Shown here in pieces: positions 25,710 to 35,107 of a stretch of 64,000 nucleotides of DNA (position 1 is its first letter; each line of letters begins with the position of its first letter). Below the pieces are notes generated by a model, which saw nothing but the letters and a program-made list of their open reading frames with translations, was not told where the DNA came from and ran no database searches. The DNA is taken from positions 124,001 to 188,000 of the forward strand of contig NZ_LMVM01000001.1 of the NCBI RefSeq assembly GCF_002287175.1, in the 5' to 3' direction. Origin of the DNA: Methanobacterium bryantii (GTDB taxonomy: Archaea > Methanobacteriota > Methanobacteria > Methanobacteriales > Methanobacteriaceae). Position numbers and translations under genes: made by a program.

Positions 25710-26641
25710 AATACGACGTTTCAGAAATTGAAAAGGTCGAAACAAGATGCCCGGAATGCAATTCTGACAAACTCATTAATGATCACGAACGCGGAGAAAT
25801 AGTATGCGGTGCGTGTGGACTGGTTATCGATGATAATTTAGTTGATATGGGACCAGAATGGAGAGCATTTGACCATGAGCAAAGGGATAAAAGGACAAGG
25901 GTAGGTGCTCCAATAACTTATACCATTCACGATAAAGGTTTAAGTACCATGATTGATTGGAGGAACAAGGACATCTACGGTAGGGATATTCCTGCCAGGA
26001 ACCGTGCTCAATGGTACCGTTTAAGGAAATGGCAGAGAAAAATAAGGATTTCTGGTGCCACAGAAAGGAACCTTGCATTTGCTTTAAGTGAACTTGATAG
26101 AGACTCTTCGAGACTGGGTTTACCTAGAAGTGTGAGAGAAGCAGCTTCAGTTGTTTACAGAAGCGCTGTTGAAAACAAACTTATAAGAGGACGAAGTATA
26201 GAAGGAGTCGTTGCAGCATCATTATATGCAGCATGCAGACGATGTAACGTTCCAAGGACTCTTGATGAGATTGCAGAAGTTTCTAGAGTAAGTAAAAAAG
26301 AAGTTGGAAGAACATACAGGTTCTTAACACGTGAACTTAACATAAAATTACCACCAACATCTCCAGTTGATTACGTACCGAGATTTGCAAGTGAATTAAG
26401 CTTATCTGGTGAAGTACAATCCAAAGCTATTGAGATAATTGAAAAAGCTATGGAAAAAGGCCTTACATCTGGTAGAGGGCCAACTGGAGTTGCAGCAGCA
26501 GCTTTATACATAGCATCTGTGCTTCTTGGTGAAAGAAAAACTCAAAGGGATGTTGCAGACATCGCAGGTGTAACTGAAGTAACCATCCGTAACAGATACA
26601 AAGAGCTCACTGAACAGCTCGATATGGGTGTAACTTTATAG
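25706..26641 (+). CDS. tfb: transcription initiation factor IIB (TFB)
   Basis: Archaeal basal factor that recruits RNA polymerase to the TBP-TATA complex. It has an N-terminal zinc ribbon (CPECNSDKLINDHERGEIVCGACG), a B-finger region (GPEWRAFDHEQRDKRTRVGAPIT) and two cyclin repeats. A helix-turn-helix in the second repeat (TQRDVADIAGVTEVTIRNRYKEL) reads the BRE. An in-frame ATG at 25679 would overlap gar1 by 31 bp; the ATG at 25706 gives the common ATGA coupling and a start close to the zinc ribbon, so it is preferred. Confidence 0.94.
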   Translation: MKYDVSEIEKVETRCPECNSDKLINDHERGEIVCGACGLVIDDNLVDMGPEWRAFDHEQRDKRTRVGAPITYTIHDKGLSTMIDWRNKDIYGRDIPARNRAQWYRLRKWQRKIRISGATERNLAFALSELDRDSSRLGLPRSVREAASVVYRSAVENKLIRGRSIEGVVAASLYAACRRCNVPRTLDEIAEVSRVSKKEVGRTYRFLTRELNIKLPPTSPVDYVPRFASELSLSGEVQSKAIEIIEKAMEKGLTSGRGPTGVAAAALYIASVLLGERKTQRDVADIAGVTEVTIRNRYKELTEQLDMGVTL

Positions 26642-26829
26642 TTACCTTCCTTACTTACTTTAAATGAAATCTATTTTTAAGCATTGGTAAAAAAGGGTAA
26701 TATGCACATTATTTAAAGCTGTTGCCTGTTAAATTTTATTAAAACTTGAAATTTGTTTTTATATTGTGCTAATTTTATTAATTATATTGCAGAATTAACT
26801 TGAAAAACTAATAAAAAATAAGAGGAATT

Positions 26830-27030
26830 TTAAAATCCTAATTGTCCTCTAAATACATATACTATATAAAGCACGATAATTACTGCAAGAATTATATAAA
26901 ATATTCTCCGACTTTTGGCGACTTTTCTAGCTCTTTCTGCGTATGTTTCTTCACATTTGGGTGAACAAAATCTTTCTTCTAGTGGAATTGATATTCCGCA
27001 TACTGGACAGTGTTTGTGTGGTTTTGTCAT
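26830..27030 (-). CDS. DUF2116-type zinc-ribbon membrane protein
   Basis: A 66-residue protein with an N-terminal treble-clef-like zinc ribbon (HCPVCGISIPLEERFCSPKCEE) and a single C-terminal transmembrane helix. This is the usual layout of the archaeal DUF2116 family. Function is unknown. It is preceded by AT-rich DNA and stands alone. Confidence 0.8.
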   Translation of the reverse strand: MTKPHKHCPVCGISIPLEERFCSPKCEETYAERARKVAKSRRIFYIILAVIIVLYIVYVFRGQLGF

Positions 27031-27212
27031 ATTAATAACCTCAAGTAGTTTAAAATTGAATTTTCTAAAACTTTAAAAATATTGTATTCATTATTTAACC
27101 ATCTTAACTAATGTAAAAAAATGATGTTTGGAATACTTTATGATACACATATATCCTTCATATTTATAAAGACTACCATGAATTATGAAAAATTAAGTAA
27201 TGAACTGATTTT

Positions 27213-27887
27213 TTAATCATGAATAATTGTAGTCCCTATTTCGCTGGAAACTGCTTTTTGAATATTTTCAGCATGTTTTCCATTTACAATTCTGGTCTTT
27301 ATTTGTGATCGTTTAATTATCTGTATTGCAGTGCTGTCGAAAAACTCATAGGTACCTGCTTTGGTTTCTTTACTGCTTAAAATAGACAGCATTTCTGTAG
27401 GGGTAATTTTTTCAAACATTTTAGCATCACTGTTCTTATTTGGGTCTTTATCGTATAATCCATCCACTGATGTGGCGTTTATCAAAAGATCAGCATTTAC
27501 AAACTCTGCAAGGATACTGCTGACAGCGTCTGTACTGTGGGCAGGTTCAGTTCCACCCATAACTACAATCTTACCCGATACTGAAAATTCCATTGCTTCA
27601 TGGAAATTTTTAGCTACTTTTGGATATGCATCTTCCCCAAGGGCCATAATTAACAGTTTAGCATTCAATCGTGTAACATCAATTCCTATATCATCACAGG
27701 CTGCTTCAGAAACTCCAAGATCCCTTGCAATTCCAATGTATTCCCGAGCGGGTTTTCCACCACCAACTACAATAAATAGCTTATGTTCATCATTCATACT
27801 TCTTAAAACATCGGCATAATCTTTAAATTTTTCATGGTTATTCTCTTTAATTATTATAGATCCGCCTACTGCGACCACAATTTTCAT
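27213..27887 (-). CDS. pyrH: uridylate kinase, archaeal type
   Basis: Phosphorylates UMP to UDP in pyrimidine synthesis. It has the amino-acid-kinase fold motifs VVAVGGSIII at the N-terminus, VVGGGKPAREYI, GIDVTRLNAKLLI and VVMGGTEPAHSTDAVSSILAE. The length of 224 matches archaeal PyrH. ATP-site residues DGLYDKDPNKN are present near 145-155. Start ATG at 27887 follows a GGTGAT site. Confidence 0.93.
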   Translation of the reverse strand: MKIVVAVGGSIIIKENNHEKFKDYADVLRSMNDEHKLFIVVGGGKPAREYIGIARDLGVSEAACDDIGIDVTRLNAKLLIMALGEDAYPKVAKNFHEAMEFSVSGKIVVMGGTEPAHSTDAVSSILAEFVNADLLINATSVDGLYDKDPNKNSDAKMFEKITPTEMLSILSSKETKAGTYEFFDSTAIQIIKRSQIKTRIVNGKHAENIQKAVSSEIGTTIIHD

Positions 27888-27961
27888 ATTATCATCACCA
27901 TATTAACTGTCAATGTAACTTAAATAAATATAATTCTAAATTATAAAGTAGAATTAGTAAG

Positions 27962-28160
27962 GTTTTAATTATATATTATTGAAGATATAATATAAATTAA
28001 ATAGCTTATGTTCTGATATTCTAAATTATAGGGATAATAATGAACTAATTTACTAGTAATGTTTTAATTTATATATTGGAGATATAATATAAATTAAATA
28101 GCTTATGTTCTGATATTCTAAATTATAGAGATAATAATGAACTAATTTACTATTACTATT
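27962..28160. repeat. tandem duplication of about 99 bp upstream of aRF1
   Basis: Two head-to-tail copies begin with GTTTTAATT at 27962 and 28061. They share a long near-identical core (from GATATAATATAAATTAAA to ATGAACTAATTTACTA) with a few substitutions and a short indel at the start. Each copy carries AT-rich TATA-like sequence, so the promoter region of prf1 seems doubled. Confidence 0.85.
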
Positions 28161-28177
28161 ATTAAGGAGTGATTTTT

Positions 28178-29407
28178 TTGGCTGAAGTGTCATCAAAAGA
28201 GTTATACGAGTTTAAAAGAACGATTGAAGAACTCGCAGATAAAAAAGGAAGGGGAACTGAACTTGTATCAGTTTATATTCCTCCGGATAAGCAAGTGAGT
28301 GATGTTGTAAAGCACATGAGAGAAGAATTAAGTCAAAGTGCTAACATTAAAAGTAAACAAACCAAAAAGAATGTACAGTCTGCAATTGAAGTAATCGTGC
28401 AAAAATTGAAGTTATTCCCAAAACCTCCCGAACATGGATTACTTCTTTTTGTTGGGATGATCCCTAAAGGCGGCCCTGGTACTGAAAAAATGGAAACTTA
28501 CGTTTTTGAGCCGCCAGAAGTTATACAAACTTACACATATCACTGTAACTCTGAATTTTACTTAGAACCGCTCCAGGATATGTTGGATGTAAAGGAAACA
28601 TATGGGCTTGCGGTACTGGACAGAAAAGAAGCTACAATTGCTGTCTTACGTGGTAAACGAATTGATATTGTTAAAACATTAACCAGTGGTGTTCCGGGTA
28701 AGCACAAAGCAGGTGGGCAATCTCAGCGAAGGTTCGATCGTTTAATTGACCTTGCAGCTCATGAGTTCTTAAAAAGAATAGGACATCATATTAACGATGC
28801 TTTCTTACCAATCCCTGACTTAAAAGGAGTAGTACTGGGTGGACCAGGACATACTAAGGAAGAATTCCTTGAAGGGGATTATATGCATTATGAAATTAAA
28901 AATAAGGTTATAACCACTGTAGATACATCATACACTGGTGAATTTGGTATAAGGGAAGTCATCGACAAGTCCATGGACGTTTTAAATGAAATGGATATCA
29001 TGCGTGAAAAAAAGCTTGTCCAACGGTTTTTAAAGGAACTCATAAACGAAAATGGGCTTTCATCTTATGGAGAAAAAGATGTACGGCGAAATCTTGAAAT
29101 GGGTGCAGTTGAAGTCCTTCTTTTATCTGAAGATGTTAGTTACAAGCGTGAAACATGTGAATGCCCTGCATGTGCGTATACGGAAGGAAAGACTATTAAA
29201 AAATCTGAAGAAATAGAAAACGAGCAGTGCCCTCAGTGTGGAGAAATAATGAAAGTGGTTGGAACAAGGGACATCATTGATGAATTCGTTGACATGGCTG
29301 AAGAAGGCGGATCTAATGTTGAGATAATTTCAACTGAAACAGAGGAAGGAATACAGTTATTACGTGCGTTTGGTGGTATTGCTGCAATACTGAGATATAG
29401 AACTTAA
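28178..29407 (+). CDS. prf1: peptide chain release factor aRF1
   Basis: Recognises all three stop codons and triggers peptidyl-tRNA hydrolysis. The NIKS stop-recognition motif is at about residues 56-59 and the catalytic GGQ at about 179-181 (KAGGQSQRRFD). A four-Cys zinc cluster (CECPACAY...CPQCGE) lies in domain 3. The TTG at 28178, with AAGGAGTG seven bases upstream, is preferred over GTG at 28169, whose site would be too close. The last 17 codons plus stop are repeated at 29604-29657 beyond a palindrome array. Confidence 0.95.
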   Translation: MAEVSSKELYEFKRTIEELADKKGRGTELVSVYIPPDKQVSDVVKHMREELSQSANIKSKQTKKNVQSAIEVIVQKLKLFPKPPEHGLLLFVGMIPKGGPGTEKMETYVFEPPEVIQTYTYHCNSEFYLEPLQDMLDVKETYGLAVLDRKEATIAVLRGKRIDIVKTLTSGVPGKHKAGGQSQRRFDRLIDLAAHEFLKRIGHHINDAFLPIPDLKGVVLGGPGHTKEEFLEGDYMHYEIKNKVITTVDTSYTGEFGIREVIDKSMDVLNEMDIMREKKLVQRFLKELINENGLSSYGEKDVRRNLEMGAVEVLLLSEDVSYKRETCECPACAYTEGKTIKKSEEIENEQCPQCGEIMKVVGTRDIIDEFVDMAEEGGSNVEIISTETEEGIQLLRAFGGIAAILRYRT

Positions 29408-29432
29408 GTATAGTCTTTTTAAATTTTCCGTA

Positions 29433-29594
29433 GCAAAAAACGGTGTTTTTTGCGAGGCAGTCGAAAATCTTTGATTTTCGTGCATTCAAAAGAATTTCAG
29501 TCTTTTGATGGCCCGAAAACCCGTGTTCGAGGGCCCAAAAAATCTTCGATTTTTTGAGGAACTTTTTGATCAACCTTTTTCAGGGAAAAAGGTT
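29433..29594. repeat. palindrome cluster F, between two copies of the aRF1 3' end
   Basis: Hairpins are GCAAAAAAC/GTTTTTTGC (29433-29453, loop GGT), CGAAAATC/GATTTTCG (29462-29480, loop TTT), TCAAAAGA/TCTTTTGA (29486-29508), an imperfect CGAAAAC/TGTTCG, CAAAAAATC/GATTTTTTG (29536-29556, loop TTC) and a 10-bp-arm hairpin AACCTTTTTC/GAAAAAGGTT (29572-29594, loop AGG). The last unit abuts the second copy of the gene end. Confidence 0.9.
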
Positions 29595-29603
29595 GAGGAG
29601 ATG

Positions 29604-29657
29604 CAGTTATTACGTGCGTTTGGTGGTATTGCTGCGATACTTAGATATAGAACATAG
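29604..29657 (+). pseudogene. duplicated 3' end of the aRF1 gene
   Basis: The 17 codons before the prf1 stop (29354-29404) recur exactly 250 bp downstream and encode the same peptide, QLLRAFGGIAAILRYRT. There are three substitutions, all synonymous (GCA/GCG, CTG/CTT, ACT/ACA), and the stop is TAG instead of TAA. The first 32 bases are identical. It is probably the displaced original gene end or an end brought in with the array. Confidence 0.88.
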
Positions 29658-29769
29658 ATTTCTATCTCTATTTTTTTATTTATTTTAAAAAGTAGTTTAG
29701 ATAAAATAGATTCTGATTTTTTTAAATAATTTAAGAAAAAGGGATTAAAAATAATTTTAAAGGGTAATT

Positions 29770-30369
29770 TTATCCTAACCTGCTTACACGAATCAATGAC
29801 TCAACAGGAACGCCTTCAATCTCATCTATTCCTTTTTTATCAATCAAAACAACAGCACAAAGCGGATTTGCTCCAAGGTCGTTCAATATATTTATCGCTT
29901 CGTTTACAGTTCTTCCGCTTGTTATAACGTCATCCACGATTACGACTTTTTTACCTTCAACTGATGCAAAGTTACTGCTTATTGCTCCCCGTGCATCTTC
30001 CTCTTTTCTGTGTTTTATAGGGTGGAATATGGTTATATTTGCATCTATTATTTCTGCCATCATGGTTGCAAATGGTACTCCACTTACAGTTATACCTACT
30101 ACTACTTCAACATCACCATATTCTAAAGCTAAATCAGCCATGGCTGCAGATACATGCATCATTCGTGTAGAACTGCTGCCTAAGTTTTTCCAGTTTATAG
30201 CAAAATCAACTGGAGCTTTTTGGGTTCCTTCTTCCATTTTTTTACCAGTTACCTGTAAAATAAGCCATCTGGCGGTGTCTTTAGAGACATTAAGTTCATC
30301 TGCTATTTCTCCAGTGGTAAAGCCCCTGCTTCTTAGTTCATAAGCTCTTTTTATAAGCTCTTCATTCAT
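29770..30369 (-). CDS. gfcR: GfcR-like HTH and phosphoribosyltransferase regulator
   Basis: An N-terminal helix-turn-helix (ELRSRGFTTGEIADELNVSKDTARWLI) is joined to an orotate-phosphoribosyltransferase-like domain with the PRPP-binding loop VVIVDDVITSGRTVNEAI. This architecture is the archaeal GfcR type, shown in haloarchaea to regulate sugar and glycolytic genes, and older annotations call it orotate phosphoribosyltransferase-like. The length of 199 is as expected. It is convergent with prf1. The target regulon here is unknown. Confidence 0.85.
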   Translation of the reverse strand: MNEELIKRAYELRSRGFTTGEIADELNVSKDTARWLILQVTGKKMEEGTQKAPVDFAINWKNLGSSSTRMMHVSAAMADLALEYGDVEVVVGITVSGVPFATMMAEIIDANITIFHPIKHRKEEDARGAISSNFASVEGKKVVIVDDVITSGRTVNEAINILNDLGANPLCAVVLIDKKGIDEIEGVPVESLIRVSRLG

Positions 30370-30575
30370 AAAAACACGTCCAATTTAATTGAGGATTATT
30401 TCTAATAATATACATACTTAATTTTTAAGATATTGCAATATAAGTTTTTATCTGTTACTAAACAGACATTATACAATGGTTTGATTTTTGAGAAATAAAA
30501 ATATATGGGAATTCTATAACTAATAATCTTTAATTTATCACAATTTTAAATTATGATTATCTAAAAAAAAAGTTT

Positions 30576-30610
30576 AAATGTCGAAAAGCTAAGACTTTTA
30601 TCGACATTTT
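30576..30610 (-). terminator. intrinsic-terminator-like hairpin and T tract
   Basis: A stem AAATGTCGAAAAG paired with CTTTT(AT)CGACATTT (a 2-nt bulge) lies 10 bp after the stop of the oxidoreductase gene. On the minus strand it is followed by a run of nine T within 15 bases. Confidence 0.6.
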
Positions 30611-30620
30611 AAAGACAGTG

Positions 30621-31574
30621 TTAGTAACCGTTTATTTCAACAGGAAGATTATCTTTTGCAGATTTCATAGCTGCAGTTACAACTTTAAGTGCATATATCC
30701 CGTCTTTACCGGTGATCTTAGGATCTTCACCGTTATCCACTGCATTTAAAAATGAACCTAATTCTTCCCTTAATGGTTCTTTGTACTCTATATCTACGTT
30801 TTGGGTAGATTTTCCATATACATGAACTGTTTGATCGATATAATCAATGGAAATTATTCCGTCTACACCAGTTATTTCTAATTTCCTTTTTTTGTATGGT
30901 GTAAGCCAGTTTACTTCGAGCATACCAATAATGCCGTTTTTAAAACTGCTCATTATTTCTGCATGGTCTTCATATTCACATTTTTCAAGTTTGCTTCCCA
31001 TATTGGCATATATTCGAGATATGGGGCTGTCAAAAAGGTGGTACATTATGTCTACGTCGTGTATTGCAAGGTCTATTATAACTCCAACATCTTTAATTCG
31101 TGGGGGGAATGGACCTACTCTCTTTGCAGATGCAGATACAACTTCGCCGATAACATTATCTTTTATAAGTTCTTTTGCCTTTCCTACAGCGGGGTTGAAT
31201 CTTTCAACGTGCCCAGTTGCAAGTTTAACACCTTCATCTTTTGCAGCTTTTACCATCGATTCTGCTTCTCTTAAGGTAAATGCTATTGGTTTTTCTACCA
31301 ATACATGTTTACCATGCTCTATTGCATCCATAACAACATTAAAATGATGAGTAGTAGGAACACATACACTAACAACATCTATTTCAGGCATTTTAAGAAT
31401 ATCCATATAATCTACAAATCCCCGTGTATTGTATTGGTTAGCAACTTCCTCTGATTTTTCTCTCATAAGATCAGATATAGCCATTAGATTAGCATTCTCA
31501 AGTTCAGAATATACTCTGGCGTGGTGAACTCCCATAGCTCCTACACCAATTACGCCCACATTTACCTTATTCAC
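30621..31574 (-). CDS. Gfo/Idh/MocA family NAD(P)-dependent oxidoreductase
   Basis: Rossmann-fold dehydrogenase with GVGAMGVHHARVYSELE at the N-terminus, VEKPIAFTLREAESM (the EKP motif whose Lys is catalytic), and GVIIDLAIHDVDIMYHL, where the Asp/His pair is the usual substrate site. The length of 317 is typical. Substrate is probably a sugar or sugar nucleotide. Its start overlaps the hemC stop by 4 bp, so it is co-translated with hemC, although no biochemical link is obvious. Confidence 0.87.
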   Translation of the reverse strand: MNKVNVGVIGVGAMGVHHARVYSELENANLMAISDLMREKSEEVANQYNTRGFVDYMDILKMPEIDVVSVCVPTTHHFNVVMDAIEHGKHVLVEKPIAFTLREAESMVKAAKDEGVKLATGHVERFNPAVGKAKELIKDNVIGEVVSASAKRVGPFPPRIKDVGVIIDLAIHDVDIMYHLFDSPISRIYANMGSKLEKCEYEDHAEIMSSFKNGIIGMLEVNWLTPYKKRKLEITGVDGIISIDYIDQTVHVYGKSTQNVDIEYKEPLREELGSFLNAVDNGEDPKITGKDGIYALKVVTAAMKSAKDNLPVEINGY

Positions 31575-32440
31575 ACATAATCCTCCATTATTTTTGCAAC
31601 ATCTTTACCTAATTTTTCTGCATTGTTTATTGATCCGCTTAATTTGGCCTCAGACAGTACATCGCCTTCTTTTGTTAATAAAATACTGTAAACATTTAAT
31701 TTATTGCCATTTGCCTTTGCAGATACTCCAAGTGGCCATTGACAGCCTACTCCAAGTTCTGCAAGCACAGCTTTTTCAGCTGCTATTTCTTGTACTGAAT
31801 TAAAATGATTTAATTTTTCTAAAGTTTTCCTAACACTGCTGTCATGCCTTGCAACTACAGCTAATGCTCCCTGCCCGGCTGCAGGAGTGAAATAGTCTAC
31901 TGGAAATATTTCTTGGATATGATGGGCTAGACCGAGCCTATTAAGGCCAGCTTCTGCCATTATGGTTGCATCGTATTCTCCACTAATCACTTTTTTAATT
32001 CTTGTATCTATATTTCCTCTTATGGGTTTAATATTCAATTTTTTGCCGTGATAATTACAAAAAGCTTCCCTTCTCAGGCTGCTTGTCCCAATAGATGCTC
32101 CTTCAGGGAGTTCATCCCATTTATGTGAAGATATAAGAGCATCATTTGGGGACTCTCTTTCTGGAACGGCTACTATTTCAAGGTCACCTGTGAGTTCTGT
32201 GGGAAGGTCTTTTAAACTGTGTACTGCAAAATCAACGTCTTCTTCCAGAACTGCTTTGTCCAGTTCCTTGGTGAATATGCCTTTTACATCAATGGAATAA
32301 AGTTGAGAATCAGTGATTTTATCTCCGGTAGTTTTAATTATTTCTATATCTATTTCTTCGTTTATTATTTTAGACAATTGACTGATTATACTTTTCGTTT
32401 GAGTCACTGCTAAATTGCTTCCCCGGGTGCCAACTTTCAA
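31571..32440 (-). CDS. hemC: hydroxymethylbilane synthase (porphobilinogen deaminase)
   Basis: Polymerises four porphobilinogen units into the linear tetrapyrrole that leads to F430, corrinoids and haem precursors. N-terminal VGTRGSNLAVTQT, the active-site FAVHSLKDLP (Asp78), the arginine-rich GTSSLRREA, and the dipyrromethane-cofactor Cys233 in VGCQWPLG are all present. The length of 289 is normal. Palindrome cluster G lies in its leader, and cfbE, the last enzyme of F430 synthesis, is the next gene upstream. Confidence 0.95.
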   Translation of the reverse strand: MKVGTRGSNLAVTQTKSIISQLSKIINEEIDIEIIKTTGDKITDSQLYSIDVKGIFTKELDKAVLEEDVDFAVHSLKDLPTELTGDLEIVAVPERESPNDALISSHKWDELPEGASIGTSSLRREAFCNYHGKKLNIKPIRGNIDTRIKKVISGEYDATIMAEAGLNRLGLAHHIQEIFPVDYFTPAAGQGALAVVARHDSSVRKTLEKLNHFNSVQEIAAEKAVLAELGVGCQWPLGVSAKANGNKLNVYSILLTKEGDVLSEAKLSGSINNAEKLGKDVAKIMEDYV

Positions 32441-32498
32441 AGAATCCTCTCCAAATTATTTAATAAACTAAAATCATGCAAAATCATCAAAAATCCCT

Positions 32499-32667
32499 CG
32501 AAAATTCAAAAATTTTCGGGGTATGTAAAAAACCTTTGGTTTTTTATGGTTACGAAACTTTCAGTTTCGTAAACATGCGAAAATTTCATTTTCGCGGTTG
32601 CGAATTGAAAATTCGCAAGCATCGAAAAATCTTCTATTTTCAAGCATCGAAAATCGAAAGATTTTCG
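32499..32667. repeat. palindrome cluster G, in the hemC leader
   Basis: At least seven hairpins: CGAAAATT/AATTTTCG (32499-32518), TAAAAAACC/GGTTTTTTA (32526-32546, loop TTT), ACGAAACT/AGTTTCGT (32552-32570, loop TTC), GCGAAAAT/ATTTTCGC (32577-32595, loop TTC), GCGAATT/AATTCGC (32600-32616, loop GAA), one imperfect, and CGAAAATC/GATTTTCG (32648-32667). The spacing between unit starts is about 25 bp. Confidence 0.92.
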
Positions 32668-32883
32668 AATACTCAAAATAATACATAGTTTTTCCAACTC
32701 CATATTGAATGTTCATCAATGACCTTTAAAAAGATTTTTGTGAATAATTTCACATTTAGATCATAACTTTATAAGAATTGTCATAACATCATAACTTTAT
32801 AAAAATTGGTTTATTGATCATTAGGTATATAATTTAAGATTTATCCCAGATTTTTATGTAATTTCAAAATTTTCATATTTAAA

Positions 32884-34218
32884 TTATCTTCTGGCAAGAT
32901 CTGAAAAATTAGATCTGTATATCAAAAGAATCATTTTAGAATTCATTTGGGCGGCTTCAGCAATAGCATTATCGAAGTCAATATACTTATATTTTCGTTT
33001 TATTATGTTTGCGATGCTTTTGCCAAGTTCATCAACCAGTATAAGCTGAATTTTAGAGTCCATAGAATTAAAAAACCTTGCAGTGGATTTTTCATCTATT
33101 TCTTCACAGGTTACTCCATATTTGCCCCCAAAAATAATTACTGGATTTTCTAGATCTTGAATCATTTTAACTGATTTTTTAATGGCTGTAACATTAATTC
33201 CAGGGTTGATTTCTTCTATAATTTTGTTTCCTTTGTAATTTTTTATGGAAGTTCGGCCATCAATTCCTTTAAAATTTCTTAATCCCGTTTTGATCTGATT
33301 AATGGAAGTTTTTAAAATTAAAGAGGCACATACGGCTCCGAGGACGTTGTTTAAATGGTGTTCTGCAGGTGCAAAAGTTGAAACATCGAAGGAAGTGTTT
33401 AAAATACTTCCATCTATGGTTTTAAGGTCGTTAACTTCCACATTAAAACATGTTTTATCAAGCCCAAATTTTACATTAGATGCACGGACATTTGCATTAC
33501 TGTTGCCAAAGGTGTTTGTTTTTTTGTAGAAATCTGAATAAAATTGATTGAATGAATCAAAATCACAAGCTATTACATTGCTTTTAAATATTTGCGCTTT
33601 AGCCTGGCTTGCAGTTTTCCCTCCAGATGCTATGGAGTAATTCTCAGCTATATTGGTAAGTATGCCTGCATTTGAAAGTCCAGTTCCCCCAAGGGAAGTT
33701 TCAAATATGCAGATTCCAATATTTTTATAATCTTTAGCCAGCTGCCACGCTTCAATGATACTTGCTGGAGTTATACTTATATCTTTTTTTAAAAGTGTGC
33801 TTTTATGGTTTTCTACGACTTCAACACCTAAACTGCTTAAAATTAATGGGTTTAAATCTTTAAATATTTCTTTAAGCATTTTTACAGTGCTGGTCTTTCC
33901 TTTTACTCCCGTAACTTCAATTACTGGAACATTAATCTTGTCTTTCATCAGAAAATTAACTGCTTCGTGGTGAGTCATATCGATTTTTGAATCGATGTTA
34001 GAATGTACGGGGGCAATAATTAAAAAATTATCATTATTTGCTTCATCAAGAAATGATTTTTCAACAAATGTTATCCTTTTTTTCTCTAAAGAAAGTTTTT
34101 CATCTAGAGAAATGGTATTATAAATATCTAGTGCAAAGACATTAAAATCATCTAATTTTGAAAACTCTGAAGCTATTAATTTTCCTCCATGTGTCATGTC
34201 TACAATTAATGCATTCAT
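32884..34218 (-). CDS. cfbE: coenzyme F430 synthase, Mur-ligase family
   Basis: Final step of coenzyme F430 synthesis, an ATP-dependent ring closure carried out by a Mur-ligase homologue. The ATP-binding loop TGVKGKTSTVK is at residues 103-113, the central Mur region (CIFETSLGGTGLSN) follows, and the C-terminal domain has APAEHHLNNVLGAVCAS and GGKYGVTCEE. The N-terminal MNALIVDMTHGG is typical of the methanogen family. It lies upstream of hemC on the same strand, grouping the start and the end of the F430 route. Confidence 0.9.
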   Translation of the reverse strand: MNALIVDMTHGGKLIASEFSKLDDFNVFALDIYNTISLDEKLSLEKKRITFVEKSFLDEANNDNFLIIAPVHSNIDSKIDMTHHEAVNFLMKDKINVPVIEVTGVKGKTSTVKMLKEIFKDLNPLILSSLGVEVVENHKSTLLKKDISITPASIIEAWQLAKDYKNIGICIFETSLGGTGLSNAGILTNIAENYSIASGGKTASQAKAQIFKSNVIACDFDSFNQFYSDFYKKTNTFGNSNANVRASNVKFGLDKTCFNVEVNDLKTIDGSILNTSFDVSTFAPAEHHLNNVLGAVCASLILKTSINQIKTGLRNFKGIDGRTSIKNYKGNKIIEEINPGINVTAIKKSVKMIQDLENPVIIFGGKYGVTCEEIDEKSTARFFNSMDSKIQLILVDELGKSIANIIKRKYKYIDFDNAIAEAAQMNSKMILLIYRSNFSDLARR

Positions 34219-34261
34219 TGAGTATGCTCCTATGTATTCACTAAAAATAAAAAAGAAATGG

Positions 34262-35107
34262 CTATTCTAGACCTATTCCTCCTTTTATAAGTTTCTCTCT
34301 TACTTTTTTATAGAACTCTTTGGTTAATCTTACAAAATAAGCATGCTGGTCTGATTTTTTAAATATAACTTCTTCCATGTAGTTGATCTCTTCTTCAACC
34401 TGTCCATCTATAACTGCTATGGCCTTTTTACCTTCTCTAAGCAGTTTTACGCTTATTATACTTTCGCCAGATACTACAGTAGGGCGCGAACCAAGTTTAA
34501 ATGGACATATTGGAACTATTATAAATGCATTTACACGAGGATCAACAATGGGGCCTCCTGCAGACATTGCATAGGCAGTAGAACCACTTGGAGTTGCAAT
34601 TATAAGTCCATCCGCCCTTAATTCTTCAACTATTTCATCATCAACCCTTATTTCAAGATGAAGCATTTTTGCAGGTTTTCTGGTCATTAAAACAACTTCA
34701 TTTAATGCTGGTGCCAGATCCTTGTTGTGCCATACTTCAAGGCGAGTACGTTCTTCAATGAAATAATTACCATTTAAAACTTCTTTAAGGGCATGGAATG
34801 ATTCTTCAGGACCTATTTCTGTTAAAAATCCTACTGTACCCATATTTATCCCAAATATGGGAATATTTTTTCCATCTATAAAGCTCTGGGTTCTTAAAAT
34901 TGTTCCATCGCCCCCAATTGCAATGATAATATCTACATCCATGTCATGAATTTCTCTGGCGGAATCATGATATTTATTAAGTTTTTTTACAAGGGCCGGA
35001 TCTAAAAAAACTTTTACACTATTTTTAATCAGAAAATCTGTTAAGTCATCAGTAAGTTCAATGGCTTTATGAATATCAAGGCGTGCTGCAATCCCTATTC
35101 TCATCAT
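34262..35107 (-). CDS. nadK: NAD kinase
   Basis: Phosphorylates NAD to NADP. It has the GGDGT motif (IIAIGGDGTILRT), the NMGTVGFLTEI segment and the TPSGSTAYAMSAGGPIV substrate loop. The length of 281 is usual. The ATG-ATG start overlaps the stop of the phosphatase gene upstream (TGATGA), and GGAGGT lies at good spacing, so the pair is translationally coupled. Confidence 0.95.
   Translation of the reverse strand: MMRIGIAARLDIHKAIELTDDLTDFLIKNSVKVFLDPALVKKLNKYHDSAREIHDMDVDIIIAIGGDGTILRTQSFIDGKNIPIFGINMGTVGFLTEIGPEESFHALKEVLNGNYFIEERTRLEVWHNKDLAPALNEVVLMTRKPAKMLHLEIRVDDEIVEELRADGLIIATPSGSTAYAMSAGGPIVDPRVNAFIIVPICPFKLGSRPTVVSGESIISVKLLREGKKAIAVIDGQVEEEINYMEEVIFKKSDQHAYFVRLTKEFYKKVREKLIKGGIGLE

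Noticed and set aside
32476..32703. Frames of 65-70 codons across cluster G
   Set aside because: Same reason: translated hairpin arms without start-site support or homology.
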